The position numbers were made by a program, and so were the translations under genes. Under the pieces are notes generated by a model that was not told the DNA's origin, did not search any database, and saw only the letters and a program-made list of their open reading frames with translations. A stretch of DNA of 64,000 nucleotides from Deltaproteobacteria bacterium (lineage in GTDB: Bacteria; Desulfobacterota; BSN033; UBA1163): the NCBI GenBank assembly GCA_016875195.1, contig VGRY01000016.1:1-64000 (forward strand), in the 5' to 3' direction. Shown piece after piece: positions 25,521 through 34,212 of the stretch; the first letter of the stretch is position 1, and each line of letters begins with the position of its first letter.

Positions 25521-26083
25521 TGGTATCGTCCCTCCTGCCCCACGCGGGTAAGCACACTCGACCCGCTACGCCAGTTTTGAATCGCTACTTGAATCGCCCG
25601 AAAGGTCATCACTGCAATGCCAACTGTACATATTCCGTAGACGATACTCATGGGCCAGTCCACCACCACCATGGGTTGGGTTTTCATGATCAGGGTGACC
25701 TTCAGGCAAAGCCATGTGGCGTAGCCGAAAAAAACTACCCGGATGATGTCCACTAAATTAGAGAGGAAATGAGCAAGCCCCCGAGGATAGTAAATGTAGA
25801 GGAACTCCACGTGGATGTGGCTATAACGTCGGACAGCAATCCCGCCCCCCAGAAATGCTACACATGTCAAAAGGTACCGGGCGATTTCCTCAGTCCATGC
25901 GAGAGGATTGTTGAGCGCGTACCGGGTGAAGAATTGAAGGAAGACCACGATAGCGAGAACCCAGAAAAAAACCAGGGTCACCCAATCCTCTGGGCTGTAT
26001 TCTCTAAGGTTCACCTCTGGTTCGTCGCTCGTGTTCTTGTTTTGAGTCTCGAGATTGGAGTTGGTGTTATGTTTCTCGGTCAT
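25517..26083 (-). CDS. dctQ: TRAP transporter small permease (DctQ family)
   Basis: This 188-aa four-helix membrane protein has a longer polar N-terminus (about 40 residues, rich in Asn, Thr and Glu) than typical DctQ. The motif NPLAWTEEIARYLLTCVAFLG carries the conserved WxEExxR block. It overlaps dctM by four bases and follows dctP by 115 bases. The charged N-terminal tail should face the cytoplasm; whether it has a function is not visible. Confidence 0.9.
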   Translation of the reverse strand: MTEKHNTNSNLETQNKNTSDEPEVNLREYSPEDWVTLVFFWVLAIVVFLQFFTRYALNNPLAWTEEIARYLLTCVAFLGGGIAVRRYSHIHVEFLYIYYPRGLAHFLSNLVDIIRVVFFGYATWLCLKVTLIMKTQPMVVVDWPMSIVYGICTVGIAVMTFRAIQVAIQNWRSGSSVLTRVGQEGRYQ

Positions 26084-26198
26084 ACCTTTGTTGCATTCAG
26101 TTTCTCTTTAGGCGGATTGACACCGGATGGAGAAAAAGATCGCGGCTCCCATTGAGGAAAAGTCCGTCGATGTGAGCCGCGTCAATTTGTTTATGATA

Positions 26199-27185
26199 CT
26201 ATTTTACACCTTGCAACCGGTCATAGAGGTCTTTAGTCCAGACTGCCCCAAAGGAAGCATCGTTGTGGACTTTCACTGCCGCCTCACGGAAGGCCTTCAG
26301 ATCCGGTATTACTACCGTCTTGCCCTGCTGCTTGAACCAGTCAGCCAGCTTCTGCTCGGATTCGCGGATCGAAGCGCCGGCGCGAGCTGAAGCTTCTTTA
26401 TATACCGTCTCGAAGATCTGTTGCTCCTGTGGGCTAAGTCTTTTCCATAAGGGGGAACCGATCACTGTGGTCAGGTTGTCGAGGATGTGGCCAGTCAGGT
26501 TGATGTGAGTCTGGACCTCGTAGAATTTTTTGGCCTGGATGGTTGGCAGGGGATTCTCCTGTCCGTCCACGGTCTTGTTCTGCAAAGCTAAGTACACCTC
26601 GGCAAAGGCGATGGGCGTGGGATTGGCGCCCATGGCCTTGGCATACATCATGTACATAGGGGCCTGTGGAACCCGTAGTTTCATACCCTTCATATCTGCC
26701 GGAGTGTTGATGGCCTTGTTGGCTGTAGTGTGCCTGGCTCCGTAATAGGTTAGAGCCACAACCTTGTGGCTGGTCTCTTTGAAATACCCGTCGGCCAGCT
26801 CGGTAAAGAAAGGGCTATTGCTGTAGGCTTTCCAGTGGTCGAAGTCTCGCCAGATATAGGGAGCATTGACAATGGAGAAAGGTTTGTAGGTAGCCCCCAC
26901 AAATCCTGCTCCGATGTAAGCCATGTCAATCGTCCCCAGGGGCATTGCCTGTGCAATCTGCTGTTCGTTTCCCAGGGACGAGGCTGGAAACACGTCCACT
27001 TGGTACTTGTTGTTTGTCCGTTTGGCAATCTCGCCCGCAGCCCACAATGCTTCCTTGTGGAAAGCCTCGCTGACCTCATAGACATGGGCGAATTTAAGCT
27101 TAGTCTGCGCCTCTGCCGACACCATTAGGGCAAGGGCAGCAAATACAACCACGATGCAAATAAATAAACGCTTTTCCATATACAA
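26199..27185 (-). CDS. dctP: TRAP transporter solute-binding protein (DctP family)
   Basis: This 328-aa periplasmic protein has a signal peptide (LFICIVVVFAALALMVSAEA) and DctP hallmarks: FPASSLGNEQQIAQ, the Arg-bearing strand MKGMKLRVPQAPMY, and VDGQENPLPTI. It is the first gene of the minus-strand TRAP operon with an AGGAGG ribosome site. The Asn/Pro pair after VDGQE is common in binding proteins for sugar acids and other carboxylates. The divergent URO-D family gene starts 352 bases away, and both lie between the 280-bp repeats. Confidence 0.92.
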   Translation of the reverse strand: MYMEKRLFICIVVVFAALALMVSAEAQTKLKFAHVYEVSEAFHKEALWAAGEIAKRTNNKYQVDVFPASSLGNEQQIAQAMPLGTIDMAYIGAGFVGATYKPFSIVNAPYIWRDFDHWKAYSNSPFFTELADGYFKETSHKVVALTYYGARHTTANKAINTPADMKGMKLRVPQAPMYMMYAKAMGANPTPIAFAEVYLALQNKTVDGQENPLPTIQAKKFYEVQTHINLTGHILDNLTTVIGSPLWKRLSPQEQQIFETVYKEASARAGASIRESEQKLADWFKQQGKTVVIPDLKAFREAAVKVHNDASFGAVWTKDLYDRLQGVK

Positions 27186-27349
27186 CCTCCTCCTTTTAAT
27201 TGATGATAACCATTTGGCAAGTTGAATATATATGAGGTGATTTTAGGTGTCAAGGTATTTTTTGGAAAGAGCTTTGGGGAATACCTTCCGCTCTCTGATT
27301 AAATAGATTTTAAGAATTGATTATTCCAAAATCTTGATATCAGGATATA

Positions 27350-27426
27350 GTCATTGCGAGCAAAGCGAAGCAATCCAGTTTTTCGCGATGAGATTGCCAC
27401 GCACCTTTCAGGTGCTCGCAATGACG
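27350..27426. repeat. 'gtcattgcgagcraagcgaagcaatc' MITE-like repeat, copy 1
   Basis: A 77-bp element is bounded by GTCATTGCGAGC and its inverse GCTCGCAATGAC, with AAGCGAAGCAATC inside. A second copy lies at 39821-39896. It occupies the gap between divergent dctP and the URO-D family gene; the rest of 27186-27537 shows no gene. Confidence 0.88.
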
Positions 27427-27537
27427 GCCTAGGGAAGAACCTTTGTTTTCTAAATCGGGATTTGAGTTACAGAGATTTCTTGACTTCTTCAAAGAACTCT
27501 TACAGGATAAGGTGTGATTTAGAAGGAGGGAGAATTC

Positions 27538-28575
27538 ATGCCTGACTTTCAAGATTTGATTCGATTGGTGCGGGGACCGGTTCCGGAAAAGCCGCTGCCG
27601 GCGATATGGAACTACTTTCCATGTCACGCCGGTGCCGTGGGAGGCGTGGACAATTTTCTCGATTACTACTTCGACGTGGAAATGAAGCTTCACCTTCAGC
27701 TGAAGATAATAGATCTGCTGCCAGAGGCTTTAATCCTTCCTGGAGTCTTTCCCGACCTGGGAGTAATCGTGGAGGCATCGGCTTTCGGGGGACAGATGGT
27801 GTGGTTCGAAAAGGGAGCCCCATTTATTTTTCCAAGGATCAAAGAGCTTCGGGAAATTGACGAACTGAAAATGCCGCCTGTAGGCCTGGCAGGCCTAATG
27901 CCTCTCGCCCTAAGGCAAAGGGAGATCATGCGGCGCAAGCTCAAAGAAAAAGGAAAAGAGATGGAGAAATGGGGCTTTTCCATGGGGCCCGCCGAAGTGA
28001 CTGGCCTGCTTCTGGGGTATGATAAGTTTTACCTGGCACTTTACGATGATCCCAAACGAATATCGAGACTGATGGAGATCGTTACTGAATTGATCGTTTC
28101 ATGGCTACAGAAGCAGGAAAATGAATTTGGAGGGATAGAGGTTTTGTGTCTGGGGGAACATGTTCCCCACCAGGTCAACCCGGAGCAAATGAAAGAGTTT
28201 ATCCTCCCCTGCATAAAAGCGGCTTACTCCGCTTTTCCAAAGGCTGTTAAAATTTATCACAACGAAGGGTTTCACTCTTGCCAGCATATTCCGCTTGTCC
28301 TGGAATTCGGGGCAGACATCTGGCATTTCGGGAGCGACGTGCATCCGATCAAAGATTTTTATTCCCAAACACAGGATCGAATCATCCCTTTTGGCGGCGT
28401 CAACCCTCACGGAGTCATGCTGGATGGGTCTCCGCAACAGGTTGGGGCAGAAACCCGGGCGGTTGTTGAGGCAGCCAAAGAACACAAATTGCTCCTGTCC
28501 ACAGGCACTGGAACCACGCCGGAAGTCACCTTAGAGAACCTGCGAGCCATGGTACAGGCAGCATTGACGGATTAA
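27538..28575 (+). CDS. Uroporphyrinogen decarboxylase-family (MtaA/CmuA-like) protein
   Basis: This 345-aa TIM-barrel protein belongs to the URO-D superfamily that includes corrinoid methyltransferases MtaA, CmuA and MtbA. Supporting segments are SMGPAEVTGLLLGYDKFYLALYDDP, VNPEQMKEFILPCIKAAYSAF, HFGSDVHPIKDF and LLSTGTGTTPEVTLENL. In the zinc methyltransferases the last motif usually carries a cysteine (GCxxPxxTPxEN), but here it is TGTGTTPE. The upstream HxC zinc ligands are also not apparent (IYHNEGFH). A methyl-cobamide:thiol methyltransferase role is therefore doubtful. The gene is flanked by the TRAP operon and lies inside the repeat-bounded block; a strong GGAGGGAG site precedes the ATG. 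Confidence 0.8.
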   Translation: MPDFQDLIRLVRGPVPEKPLPAIWNYFPCHAGAVGGVDNFLDYYFDVEMKLHLQLKIIDLLPEALILPGVFPDLGVIVEASAFGGQMVWFEKGAPFIFPRIKELREIDELKMPPVGLAGLMPLALRQREIMRRKLKEKGKEMEKWGFSMGPAEVTGLLLGYDKFYLALYDDPKRISRLMEIVTELIVSWLQKQENEFGGIEVLCLGEHVPHQVNPEQMKEFILPCIKAAYSAFPKAVKIYHNEGFHSCQHIPLVLEFGADIWHFGSDVHPIKDFYSQTQDRIIPFGGVNPHGVMLDGSPQQVGAETRAVVEAAKEHKLLLSTGTGTTPEVTLENLRAMVQAALTD

Positions 28576-28618
28576 ACCCAAAGTACTCCTCTCACCCTTC
28601 CCCTCTCCCCAGCGAGGA

Positions 28619-28898
28619 GCTTATCCTTACTCATAAGTCAGACTGCTGGACACAGGGGATATGATGTAGCTAAGCCGCGGTAAAAATCCGAAACCCGAAT
28701 ATCGAAATCCGAAACAATGACCAAAATCTAAATTTCAAATGACCAAAACGTGTTTTTGTGATCTGTATGTTTCGAATTTGGAACATTTGAAATTCGGATT
28801 TGTTTCGAATTTCGTGCTTCGATATTCGAATTTACAATCCCTTGCCGTACACGCACCAAAAGATGCTTGTGTCCAGTCCCCCAACTTATGGGACACGT
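28619..28898 (+). repeat. 280-bp direct repeat, right copy
   Basis: This is the partner of 23909-24188, with the same length, orientation and content. The ends CTGGACACA (28650s) and TGTGTCCAG (28870s) are inverted. The remaining 28576-28618 and 28899-29044 contain no gene and lead into the ribosome site of tctC. Confidence 0.92.
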
Positions 28899-29044
28899 TT
28901 AGAGCGGGGAGGGGGTGAGGGGGTAAGAATCAGTGTAATCAGAGGTTTCTGGGCTTTTTCAAAAATCTCTATTTCGAGGTTGACAACAGGTTGTCCATTT
29001 GGTAGATGTTATGTGATTTAAAAATTCGAAAGGAGGTATGAAGA

Positions 29045-30031
29045 ATGAAAACGAGGAACATCGAACGTATTTTTATCGGACTTCTTTTGGCTGTTCTTGT
29101 CCTTGGAAGTCTACCCACCCAAACATTCGCTCAGGCCAAATACCCTGCCCGGCCTATCCAGTTTATCTGTCCATGGGGTGCTGGTGGTGGAACAGACCGC
29201 GTTGCCCGTATGCTCGCCATCCTTCTTGAAAAGGATTTGGGCCAGCCTGTGACCGTGGTAAACAGAACCGGTGGTGGTGGCGCTGTAGGCCATACAGCCG
29301 GGACAACCGCAGCACCCGATGGCTATACAATGACCATTGTCACCGTTGAGATCACCATGATGCACTGGATGGGACTGGCTCAGGTCACTTACAAGGATTT
29401 CAAGCCTGTCGCCCTGATCAACTTTGACCCCGCAGGAGTCAATGTTCGGGCGGATGCACCCTGGAAAACGCTTAAAGAACTCTTAGATTATGCAAAGGCA
29501 AATCCAGGAAAACTGAAGGCTACTGGAACGGGCAAGGGAGGCATCTGGGATCTGTCCCGTGCTGGAATGCTCAAGACCGCCGGAATCCCCATCGATGCCA
29601 TCCCCTGGGTTCCAAGCGAAGGAGCAGCCCCTGGTCTTGCAGAAATGGTGGCTGGTGGTGTTCCAGTCGTCACCTGTAGCCTTCCTGAGGCTCGTTCGAT
29701 GATTGAAGCAAAAAAAGCGAAGGCTCTCGCCATCATGGGAGACAAACGGGCGGATATTTTCCCGGACGTTCCCACATTGAAAGAACTGGGGATCAACTGG
29801 ACCATGGGTGCATGGCGAGGAGTTGGAGTCCCCAAGGATACCCCTGATGATGTGGTAAAGGTTCTGGAGAAGTCTCTCGAGAAAGCGGTTGCCAGCGCTG
29901 AGTTCAAAGACTTCATGGTCAAAAATGGATTTGGAATCATGTGGGGATCGGCAGCTTACTATGGAAAGTTTATGGCTGATGGCGATAAAGAAATGGGAGC
30001 CATCATGAAGGAAGTCGGTCTGGTTAAATAA
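29045..30031 (+). CDS. tctC: Tripartite tricarboxylate transporter substrate-binding protein (TctC/Bug)
   Basis: This 328-aa periplasmic protein of the Bug family has a signal peptide ending near QTFAQA. It then has YPARPIQFICPWGAGGGTDRVAR, the family phosphate-like loop that binds a carboxylate through water molecules, followed by NRTGGGGAVGHTA and DGYTMTI. The C-terminal half contains DIFPDVPTLKELG and the typical WRGVGVPKDTP. A very strong GAAAGGAGG site precedes it. It is first of the tctC-tctB-tctA order and is followed by a strong hairpin that may favour its own expression. Ligand unknown, probably a di/tricarboxylate or sugar acid. Confidence 0.93.
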   Translation: MKTRNIERIFIGLLLAVLVLGSLPTQTFAQAKYPARPIQFICPWGAGGGTDRVARMLAILLEKDLGQPVTVVNRTGGGGAVGHTAGTTAAPDGYTMTIVTVEITMMHWMGLAQVTYKDFKPVALINFDPAGVNVRADAPWKTLKELLDYAKANPGKLKATGTGKGGIWDLSRAGMLKTAGIPIDAIPWVPSEGAAPGLAEMVAGGVPVVTCSLPEARSMIEAKKAKALAIMGDKRADIFPDVPTLKELGINWTMGAWRGVGVPKDTPDDVVKVLEKSLEKAVASAEFKDFMVKNGFGIMWGSAAYYGKFMADGDKEMGAIMKEVGLVK

Positions 30032-30051
30032 AGAGAAACTGATGCTTTCGA

Positions 30052-30094
30052 AAAAGCGGGGCTGGGGAAATATAGCTTTCTCAGTCCCGCTTTT
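30052..30094 (+). terminator. Strong hairpin between tctC and tctB
   Basis: AAAAGCGGGGCTGGGGAAA-TATAG...TTTCTCAGTCCCGCTTTT pairs over about 18 bp including G-T wobbles. It may be a partial terminator or an mRNA 3' stabiliser for the abundant binding protein. Confidence 0.7.
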
Positions 30095-30103
30095 GGTAAG
30101 GGC

Positions 30104-30559
30104 ATGAAAAGAAACGACATCATTGCGGGTATCATCTTTATTGTTTTGGGTATCTTCATCTTTACCCAGACCTGGAATTATCCTTCCCCACCAGAAAAGG
30201 GCCACCCCGGGCCAGGTCTCTTCCCAAATCTCCTAGCCCTCCTCTTCATTGGCTTTGGGACAGCTGTTATTCTTAAAGCCAGGAAACCTGCTCCAACTGA
30301 AACAGAAGGTGCTTCCGTGGGTCCCAGGAGAATTTCCAATGCCCTCTTCGTCCTCGGAATTGTTGTCAGTTATGTCGTGGTGGTCAATACGGTCGGTTTT
30401 CTCATCACCAGCGCTGTCTTGCTCTTTCTATTAATGAAAAAATTGGGCGTGACGCTCCTTAAGAGCACCATCGCAAGCATAATGATCACCCTTTTTATCA
30501 ATCTGCTGTTTTCAAAGATTCTAAGAGTCCCTTTACCCTGGGGGATTCTAGGATGGTGA
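30104..30559 (+). CDS. tctB: Tripartite tricarboxylate transporter small membrane subunit (TctB)
   Basis: This 151-aa protein has four predicted membrane helices and the family opening RNDIIAGIIFIVLGIFIF followed by the loop EKGHPGPGLFPNLLALLFIGFG, where the PGxGLFP motif is diagnostic. The C-terminus (LRVPLPWGILGW) is also typical, matching LxVxLPxG. It lies between the binding protein and TctA, as expected for the TTT operon, and has no separate promoter visible. Confidence 0.9.
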   Translation: MKRNDIIAGIIFIVLGIFIFTQTWNYPSPPEKGHPGPGLFPNLLALLFIGFGTAVILKARKPAPTETEGASVGPRRISNALFVLGIVVSYVVVVNTVGFLITSAVLLFLLMKKLGVTLLKSTIASIMITLFINLLFSKILRVPLPWGILGW

Positions 30560-30584
30560 AGTCTGACGAATTAGCTAACCCTAT

Positions 30585-30606
30585 ACCCCCCTTTGGAAAA
30601 GGGGGG
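30585..30606. repeat. Short G/C palindrome between tctB and tctA
   Basis: CCCCCCTTTGGAAAAGGGGGG forms a compact hairpin, another member of the GC-rich palindrome class. It lies in the 115-base tctB-tctA gap. Confidence 0.75.
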
Positions 30607-30674
30607 CTAGGGGGGATTTAAAGAACAAATTTTTACTAAAGAGTTTTTTATCATTTATAAACTGAGTCTCTCTT

Positions 30675-32171
30675 ATGGATGCCATTCTTCAAGGAGTTGT
30701 GCTCCTCGCCAGTCCCAAGGTCATTCTCATCATTGTTGTCTCAGCGATCTATGGCCTCTTCGTCGGAGCCATTCCCGGCCTTACCGCCACAATGGCCACT
30801 GCCCTATTGATCCCTTTCACCTTCTTTATGGATCCTGTGCCTGCTCTTGTCTCCATCGTCACCATGTCTGCCATGGCCATTTTTGCAGGGGATATCCCTG
30901 CCGCGCTGGTCAGAATTCCGGGAACTCCCTCTTCAGCCGCTTACACTCAAGATTCTTATGAACTTACCAAGCAGGGCAAGGCTGAGATGGTCTTGGGAGT
31001 TGATGTTGTGTTTTCAGTCATTGGCGGATTGATAGGGGCAATCATCCTCATGACCTCTGCCCCCCTGCTCGCAGAGATAGCCTTTAAATTTACAACTTTC
31101 GAATACTTCTGGCTTGCGACCATGGGATTGAGCATCACGGTCATGGTCTCCCGGGGCTCACAGATTAAAGGCGCTCTATCCCTGATCCTCGGCCTTTTTC
31201 TATCCACCGTTGGCGTGGATATTACCTTGGGTTTCCCCCGGTTTACCTTCGGAAGCGTTGAACTTCTCAATGGAGTCAATTTCATACCAGCGATGATCGG
31301 ACTTTTTGGGGTGTCAGAGGTCTTCCGAAGCGTGATGCATGGTGAACTTGCCTTCCCCATTGCCAAGGTTCAGGCAGGAAAGATTTTCAAGGGAATGTGG
31401 GGACTGTGCAAGCGGTTCAAAGTGAACATCCTGAGATCCGGGCTTCTTGGAACTTTCATAGGTATCCTTCCCGGAGCAGGCGCTGATATCGCGGCCTGGA
31501 TTGCTTATGCCTTCTCAAAAAGGGGATCCAAAGAACCCGAAAAATATGGGGCGGGATCAATTGAAGCCATTGTTGATTCCGGGACGGCGAACAACTCCTG
31601 CCTCGCAGGGGCATGGGTCCCTGCTCTCGTCTTCGGAATTCCTGGGGATTCAATCACAGCCATTCTGATCGGTGTTCTCTTCATGAAGGGGCTTCGACCG
31701 GGTCCTTTGATCTTCGAACAGCAACCCGAAATTCTTTATGCCGTTTATTTTGCATTCATCCTTGCCAACCTCCTTATGATCCCCTTCGGTTACCTGGCCA
31801 TCAAATCCAGTTCCCAAATGCTCCGGGCCCCCCGTAATATCCTCATGCCCGGAATCCTCATCTTCTCCATCGTCGGCTCCTTTGCCATCAACAACACCGT
31901 CTTTGATGTCGGCGTGATGCTGGTGATGGGTGTGGTCGGTTACTTCCTCGAGGCAAGCGGCTTTCCTGTGGCACCTGTGGTACTTGGAATTGTCCTCGGT
32001 CCCATTGTCGAAAAGAACTTCATGATGAGTATGATCAAGACTGACTGGGATGTCACACAATTCTTCACCCGTCCTGTAAGCGCCATCCTCTGCATTATCA
32101 CTTTATTCATCTGGTTCTTCCCTCTCTTTGCCGCCCTGCTGGAAAAAACCCGAAAGAGAAACAACCGATAA
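30675..32171 (+). CDS. tctA: Tripartite tricarboxylate transporter large membrane subunit (TctA)
   Basis: This 498-aa polytopic membrane protein with about 12 helices is the transport channel of the TTT system. Family signatures are GAIPGLTATMATALLIPFTF near residue 32 and a second, internally duplicated GILPGAGADIAAWIAYAFSK near residue 265, plus FGIPGDSITAILIGVLFMKGL. AYTQDSYELTKQGKA is another conserved loop. The length is standard for TctA. A repeat palindrome precedes the gene and another (32254) follows it. Confidence 0.93.
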   Translation: MDAILQGVVLLASPKVILIIVVSAIYGLFVGAIPGLTATMATALLIPFTFFMDPVPALVSIVTMSAMAIFAGDIPAALVRIPGTPSSAAYTQDSYELTKQGKAEMVLGVDVVFSVIGGLIGAIILMTSAPLLAEIAFKFTTFEYFWLATMGLSITVMVSRGSQIKGALSLILGLFLSTVGVDITLGFPRFTFGSVELLNGVNFIPAMIGLFGVSEVFRSVMHGELAFPIAKVQAGKIFKGMWGLCKRFKVNILRSGLLGTFIGILPGAGADIAAWIAYAFSKRGSKEPEKYGAGSIEAIVDSGTANNSCLAGAWVPALVFGIPGDSITAILIGVLFMKGLRPGPLIFEQQPEILYAVYFAFILANLLMIPFGYLAIKSSSQMLRAPRNILMPGILIFSIVGSFAINNTVFDVGVMLVMGVVGYFLEASGFPVAPVVLGIVLGPIVEKNFMMSMIKTDWDVTQFFTRPVSAILCIITLFIWFFPLFAALLEKTRKRNNR

Positions 32172-32253
32172 AAAAACAAGTTACTTTTTTCTTCTTTATG
32201 GCCAAAAGGTAATATCGTTCTTGCGGCTTTTGTGTGGGTTGTTTCCCAATCTT

Positions 32254-32301
32254 AACCCCTCCACACCTCCCCTTAATGTAAGGGGAGGCTGGGTGGGGTT
32301 A
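32254..32301. repeat. Palindromic repeat, 48 bp, matches 13486-13533
   Basis: AACCCCTCCACACCTCCCCT...GTAAGGGGAGGCTGGGTGGG is the second copy of the hairpin at 13486. The spurious ORF over it reads STPPLNVRGGWVGL. It lies between convergent tctA and the SDR gene and could terminate both. Confidence 0.88.
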
Positions 32302-32401
32302 CTACAGAGGGGGGAGTTATAAAGGGAGGTGAACCACTCAATACCTGAATGGACAGGTAATATTAAAAATTGGGAAAGTAGCCTGTCCCCTTCTGTGATC
32401 T

Positions 32402-33169
32402 CTAAAGCGCCGAGAGGAGACCACCCTCCACATAGAGGATGTGGCCGGTCACATAATCAGAAGCTCGTGAGGCGAGAAAGATGGCGGCCCCTGCCAAATC
32501 AGAAGGCAGACCCCAGCGGCCGGCTGGAGTGCGGGCTTTAACCATTGCGTCGAATTTCTGATCTTCCAGAAGAACCTTATTCATCTCCGTCACAATGAAT
32601 CCAGGTCCAATTCCATTCACCTGAATGTTATACTTCGCCCACTCCACAGCCATAGCCTTTGTCAGCATCTTCACTCCTCCTTTTGATGCCGTGTAGGGAG
32701 AAATGGAAGGACGGCTAATTTCGCTCATAAGGGAACAGAGATTAATGATCTTTCCGGATTTCCGATTAATCATCCCTTTGGCCACCCTTTTGCTCATAAG
32801 AAATATTGAAGTCAGATTTGTTTGAATCAACTCCTGCCAGACAGATTCCTCAAAACTCTCCAAAGCCCCGCGCCTCTGAATGGCTGCATTGTTCACCAGA
32901 ATATCGATGGAGCCGACCTCTCTCTCAATGGCTGAAATCTTCTGATCGATCTGGCTCGAATCCGAGATATCGAAGGGATAGCCAAAAACCTTGAGCCCTT
33001 CACTGGAAAGTGTAGAAACGGCTCGATTGAGCCTCTCCACATCCCTTCCATTTAAAACAACGGTGGCTCCCATCTGCCCCAGCCCTCTGGCAATGGCAAA
33101 TCCAATCCCCTGACTTGAACCCGTAATAAGAGCAATCTTCTCCGTCAAATCGAATAGTGTGTGCATCAT
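32402..33169 (-). CDS. Short-chain dehydrogenase, KduD / gluconate 5-dehydrogenase-like
   Basis: This 255-aa classical SDR contains the NAD motif ITGSSQGIGFAIA, NNAAIQRRG, the catalytic Tyr-Lys in SPYTASKGGVKML and the terminal DYVTGHILYVEGGLLSAL. Its nearest characterised relatives are 2-keto-3-deoxygluconate dehydrogenase KduD and gluconate 5-dehydrogenase. As kduI, kdgK and eda are all in the window and no other KduD is seen, KduD is the likely role. The start at 33169 has AAGGAGG seven bases upstream; a second in-frame ATG follows at once at 33166. The upstream gap 33170-33476 shows nothing recognisable. Confidence 0.82.
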   Translation of the reverse strand: MMHTLFDLTEKIALITGSSQGIGFAIARGLGQMGATVVLNGRDVERLNRAVSTLSSEGLKVFGYPFDISDSSQIDQKISAIEREVGSIDILVNNAAIQRRGALESFEESVWQELIQTNLTSIFLMSKRVAKGMINRKSGKIINLCSLMSEISRPSISPYTASKGGVKMLTKAMAVEWAKYNIQVNGIGPGFIVTEMNKVLLEDQKFDAMVKARTPAGRWGLPSDLAGAAIFLASRASDYVTGHILYVEGGLLSAL

Positions 33170-33476
33170 CAAGCCTCCTCCTTCAATCAGAATCATTTTT
33201 TTTAGACAATATTATAAGAGAAGTCCAATGGCTTTGGAAAGGATTCTTGGATCACTTGGAACAAAAAAGGCAAGATATAAGACGGTGAAATGAATCAGCA
33301 GAAAATAGACCCAGCATTAACCCATCTCTGAATAACTCACATCTTAAGAGAAAGTAGAGTTTGTTACGTATAGCACCTACTTATCTATAATCGGAATGGC
33401 ATCTGAGAATTGAAGATTATTGGTTAAAATCTTTTTATTTGTGGAGGTTCTTTCTGTGTCTTCGGTTATGCTTATA

Positions 33477-34036
33477 TTAAAAACCTTTTTCCTTTAATGT
33501 TTTTTCTTTCTCAATTTGTTTTTTAATCGAACTTCTTATATCCCCTATTTCTATGCAGTCCATAAGAAACATACCCCAAGGTGGGCCGTATTGTATTACT
33601 ATTGGTGTCTTTTCTCCCCTCCAGCCATAACTTTCATTTCCCGATAGCCTTAATCCCCTCCCGAATAGGTCAAACACCGCTTCTTTAAAGTTTTCCCAGT
33701 TTTCTTTGCCTTCTGTTTCAATATACACCGCAAAAAAATCTCAGGCTCAGCTCCGTATTTTCCAAATCCTGTCCAAAATTTGTATTCTATTTTCTTAACC
33801 TGTGCTTTACCTATCTTCTATTCATCTTTGTTCCCCACATAAATCTTTACGTCTTTTTCTTCGCTGCGTACGTATTTCAAAATGTCTTTCAACGTGGAAA
33901 TATCAGTTCCCCATTGAATACCTCTAAAACCGTTTGGCTCCGAACCTGACCTAAAACCACCAAGTCCTTGGCAAAAAGCCATACTACTCATCGAAAGAAG
34001 GGACATAAAGATGAATACAACCCCAACTTTTCTCAT
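33477..34036 (-). pseudogene. Broken secreted-protein gene (FRGIQWGTDISTL family): amber codon plus frameshift
   Basis: Two adjacent minus-strand ORFs are parts of one gene of about 185 codons. The first (72 aa) has a signal peptide (MRKVGVVFIFMSLLSMSSMAFC) and NGFRGIQWGTDISTLKDI. It ends at a TAG after VGNKDE, but the same frame continues without interruption (KIGKAQVKKIEYKFWTGFG...). A run of seven T residues then shifts the frame into the second ORF (YIETEGKENWENFKEAVF). One added T would restore continuity. I recall intact homologues in Deltaproteobacteria as small secreted proteins of unknown function; this is from memory. Two independent lesions make a decayed gene the best reading. Confidence 0.8.
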
Positions 34037-34212
34037 ATTCCCTCCTTTTCAGCCATAGCCAAAGATGGAAACGTTATTCCAAATGCGTTTAAGTTTGTGC
34101 TTTAGAGTCTACTTTCCCTTCCTTGGCTCCCCAGTGATCATTTTATGATGATCTAACAGGATAATTACCGGAAAAATAACTTTGGGGTCAATTGTTGCAG
34201 ACTGGTTAGCCC

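Noticed and set aside
32128-32322. 64-aa ORF ending PSTPPLNVRGGWVGL
   Set aside because: It is the translation of a palindromic repeat, the same artefact as the extended N-terminus of dctM.
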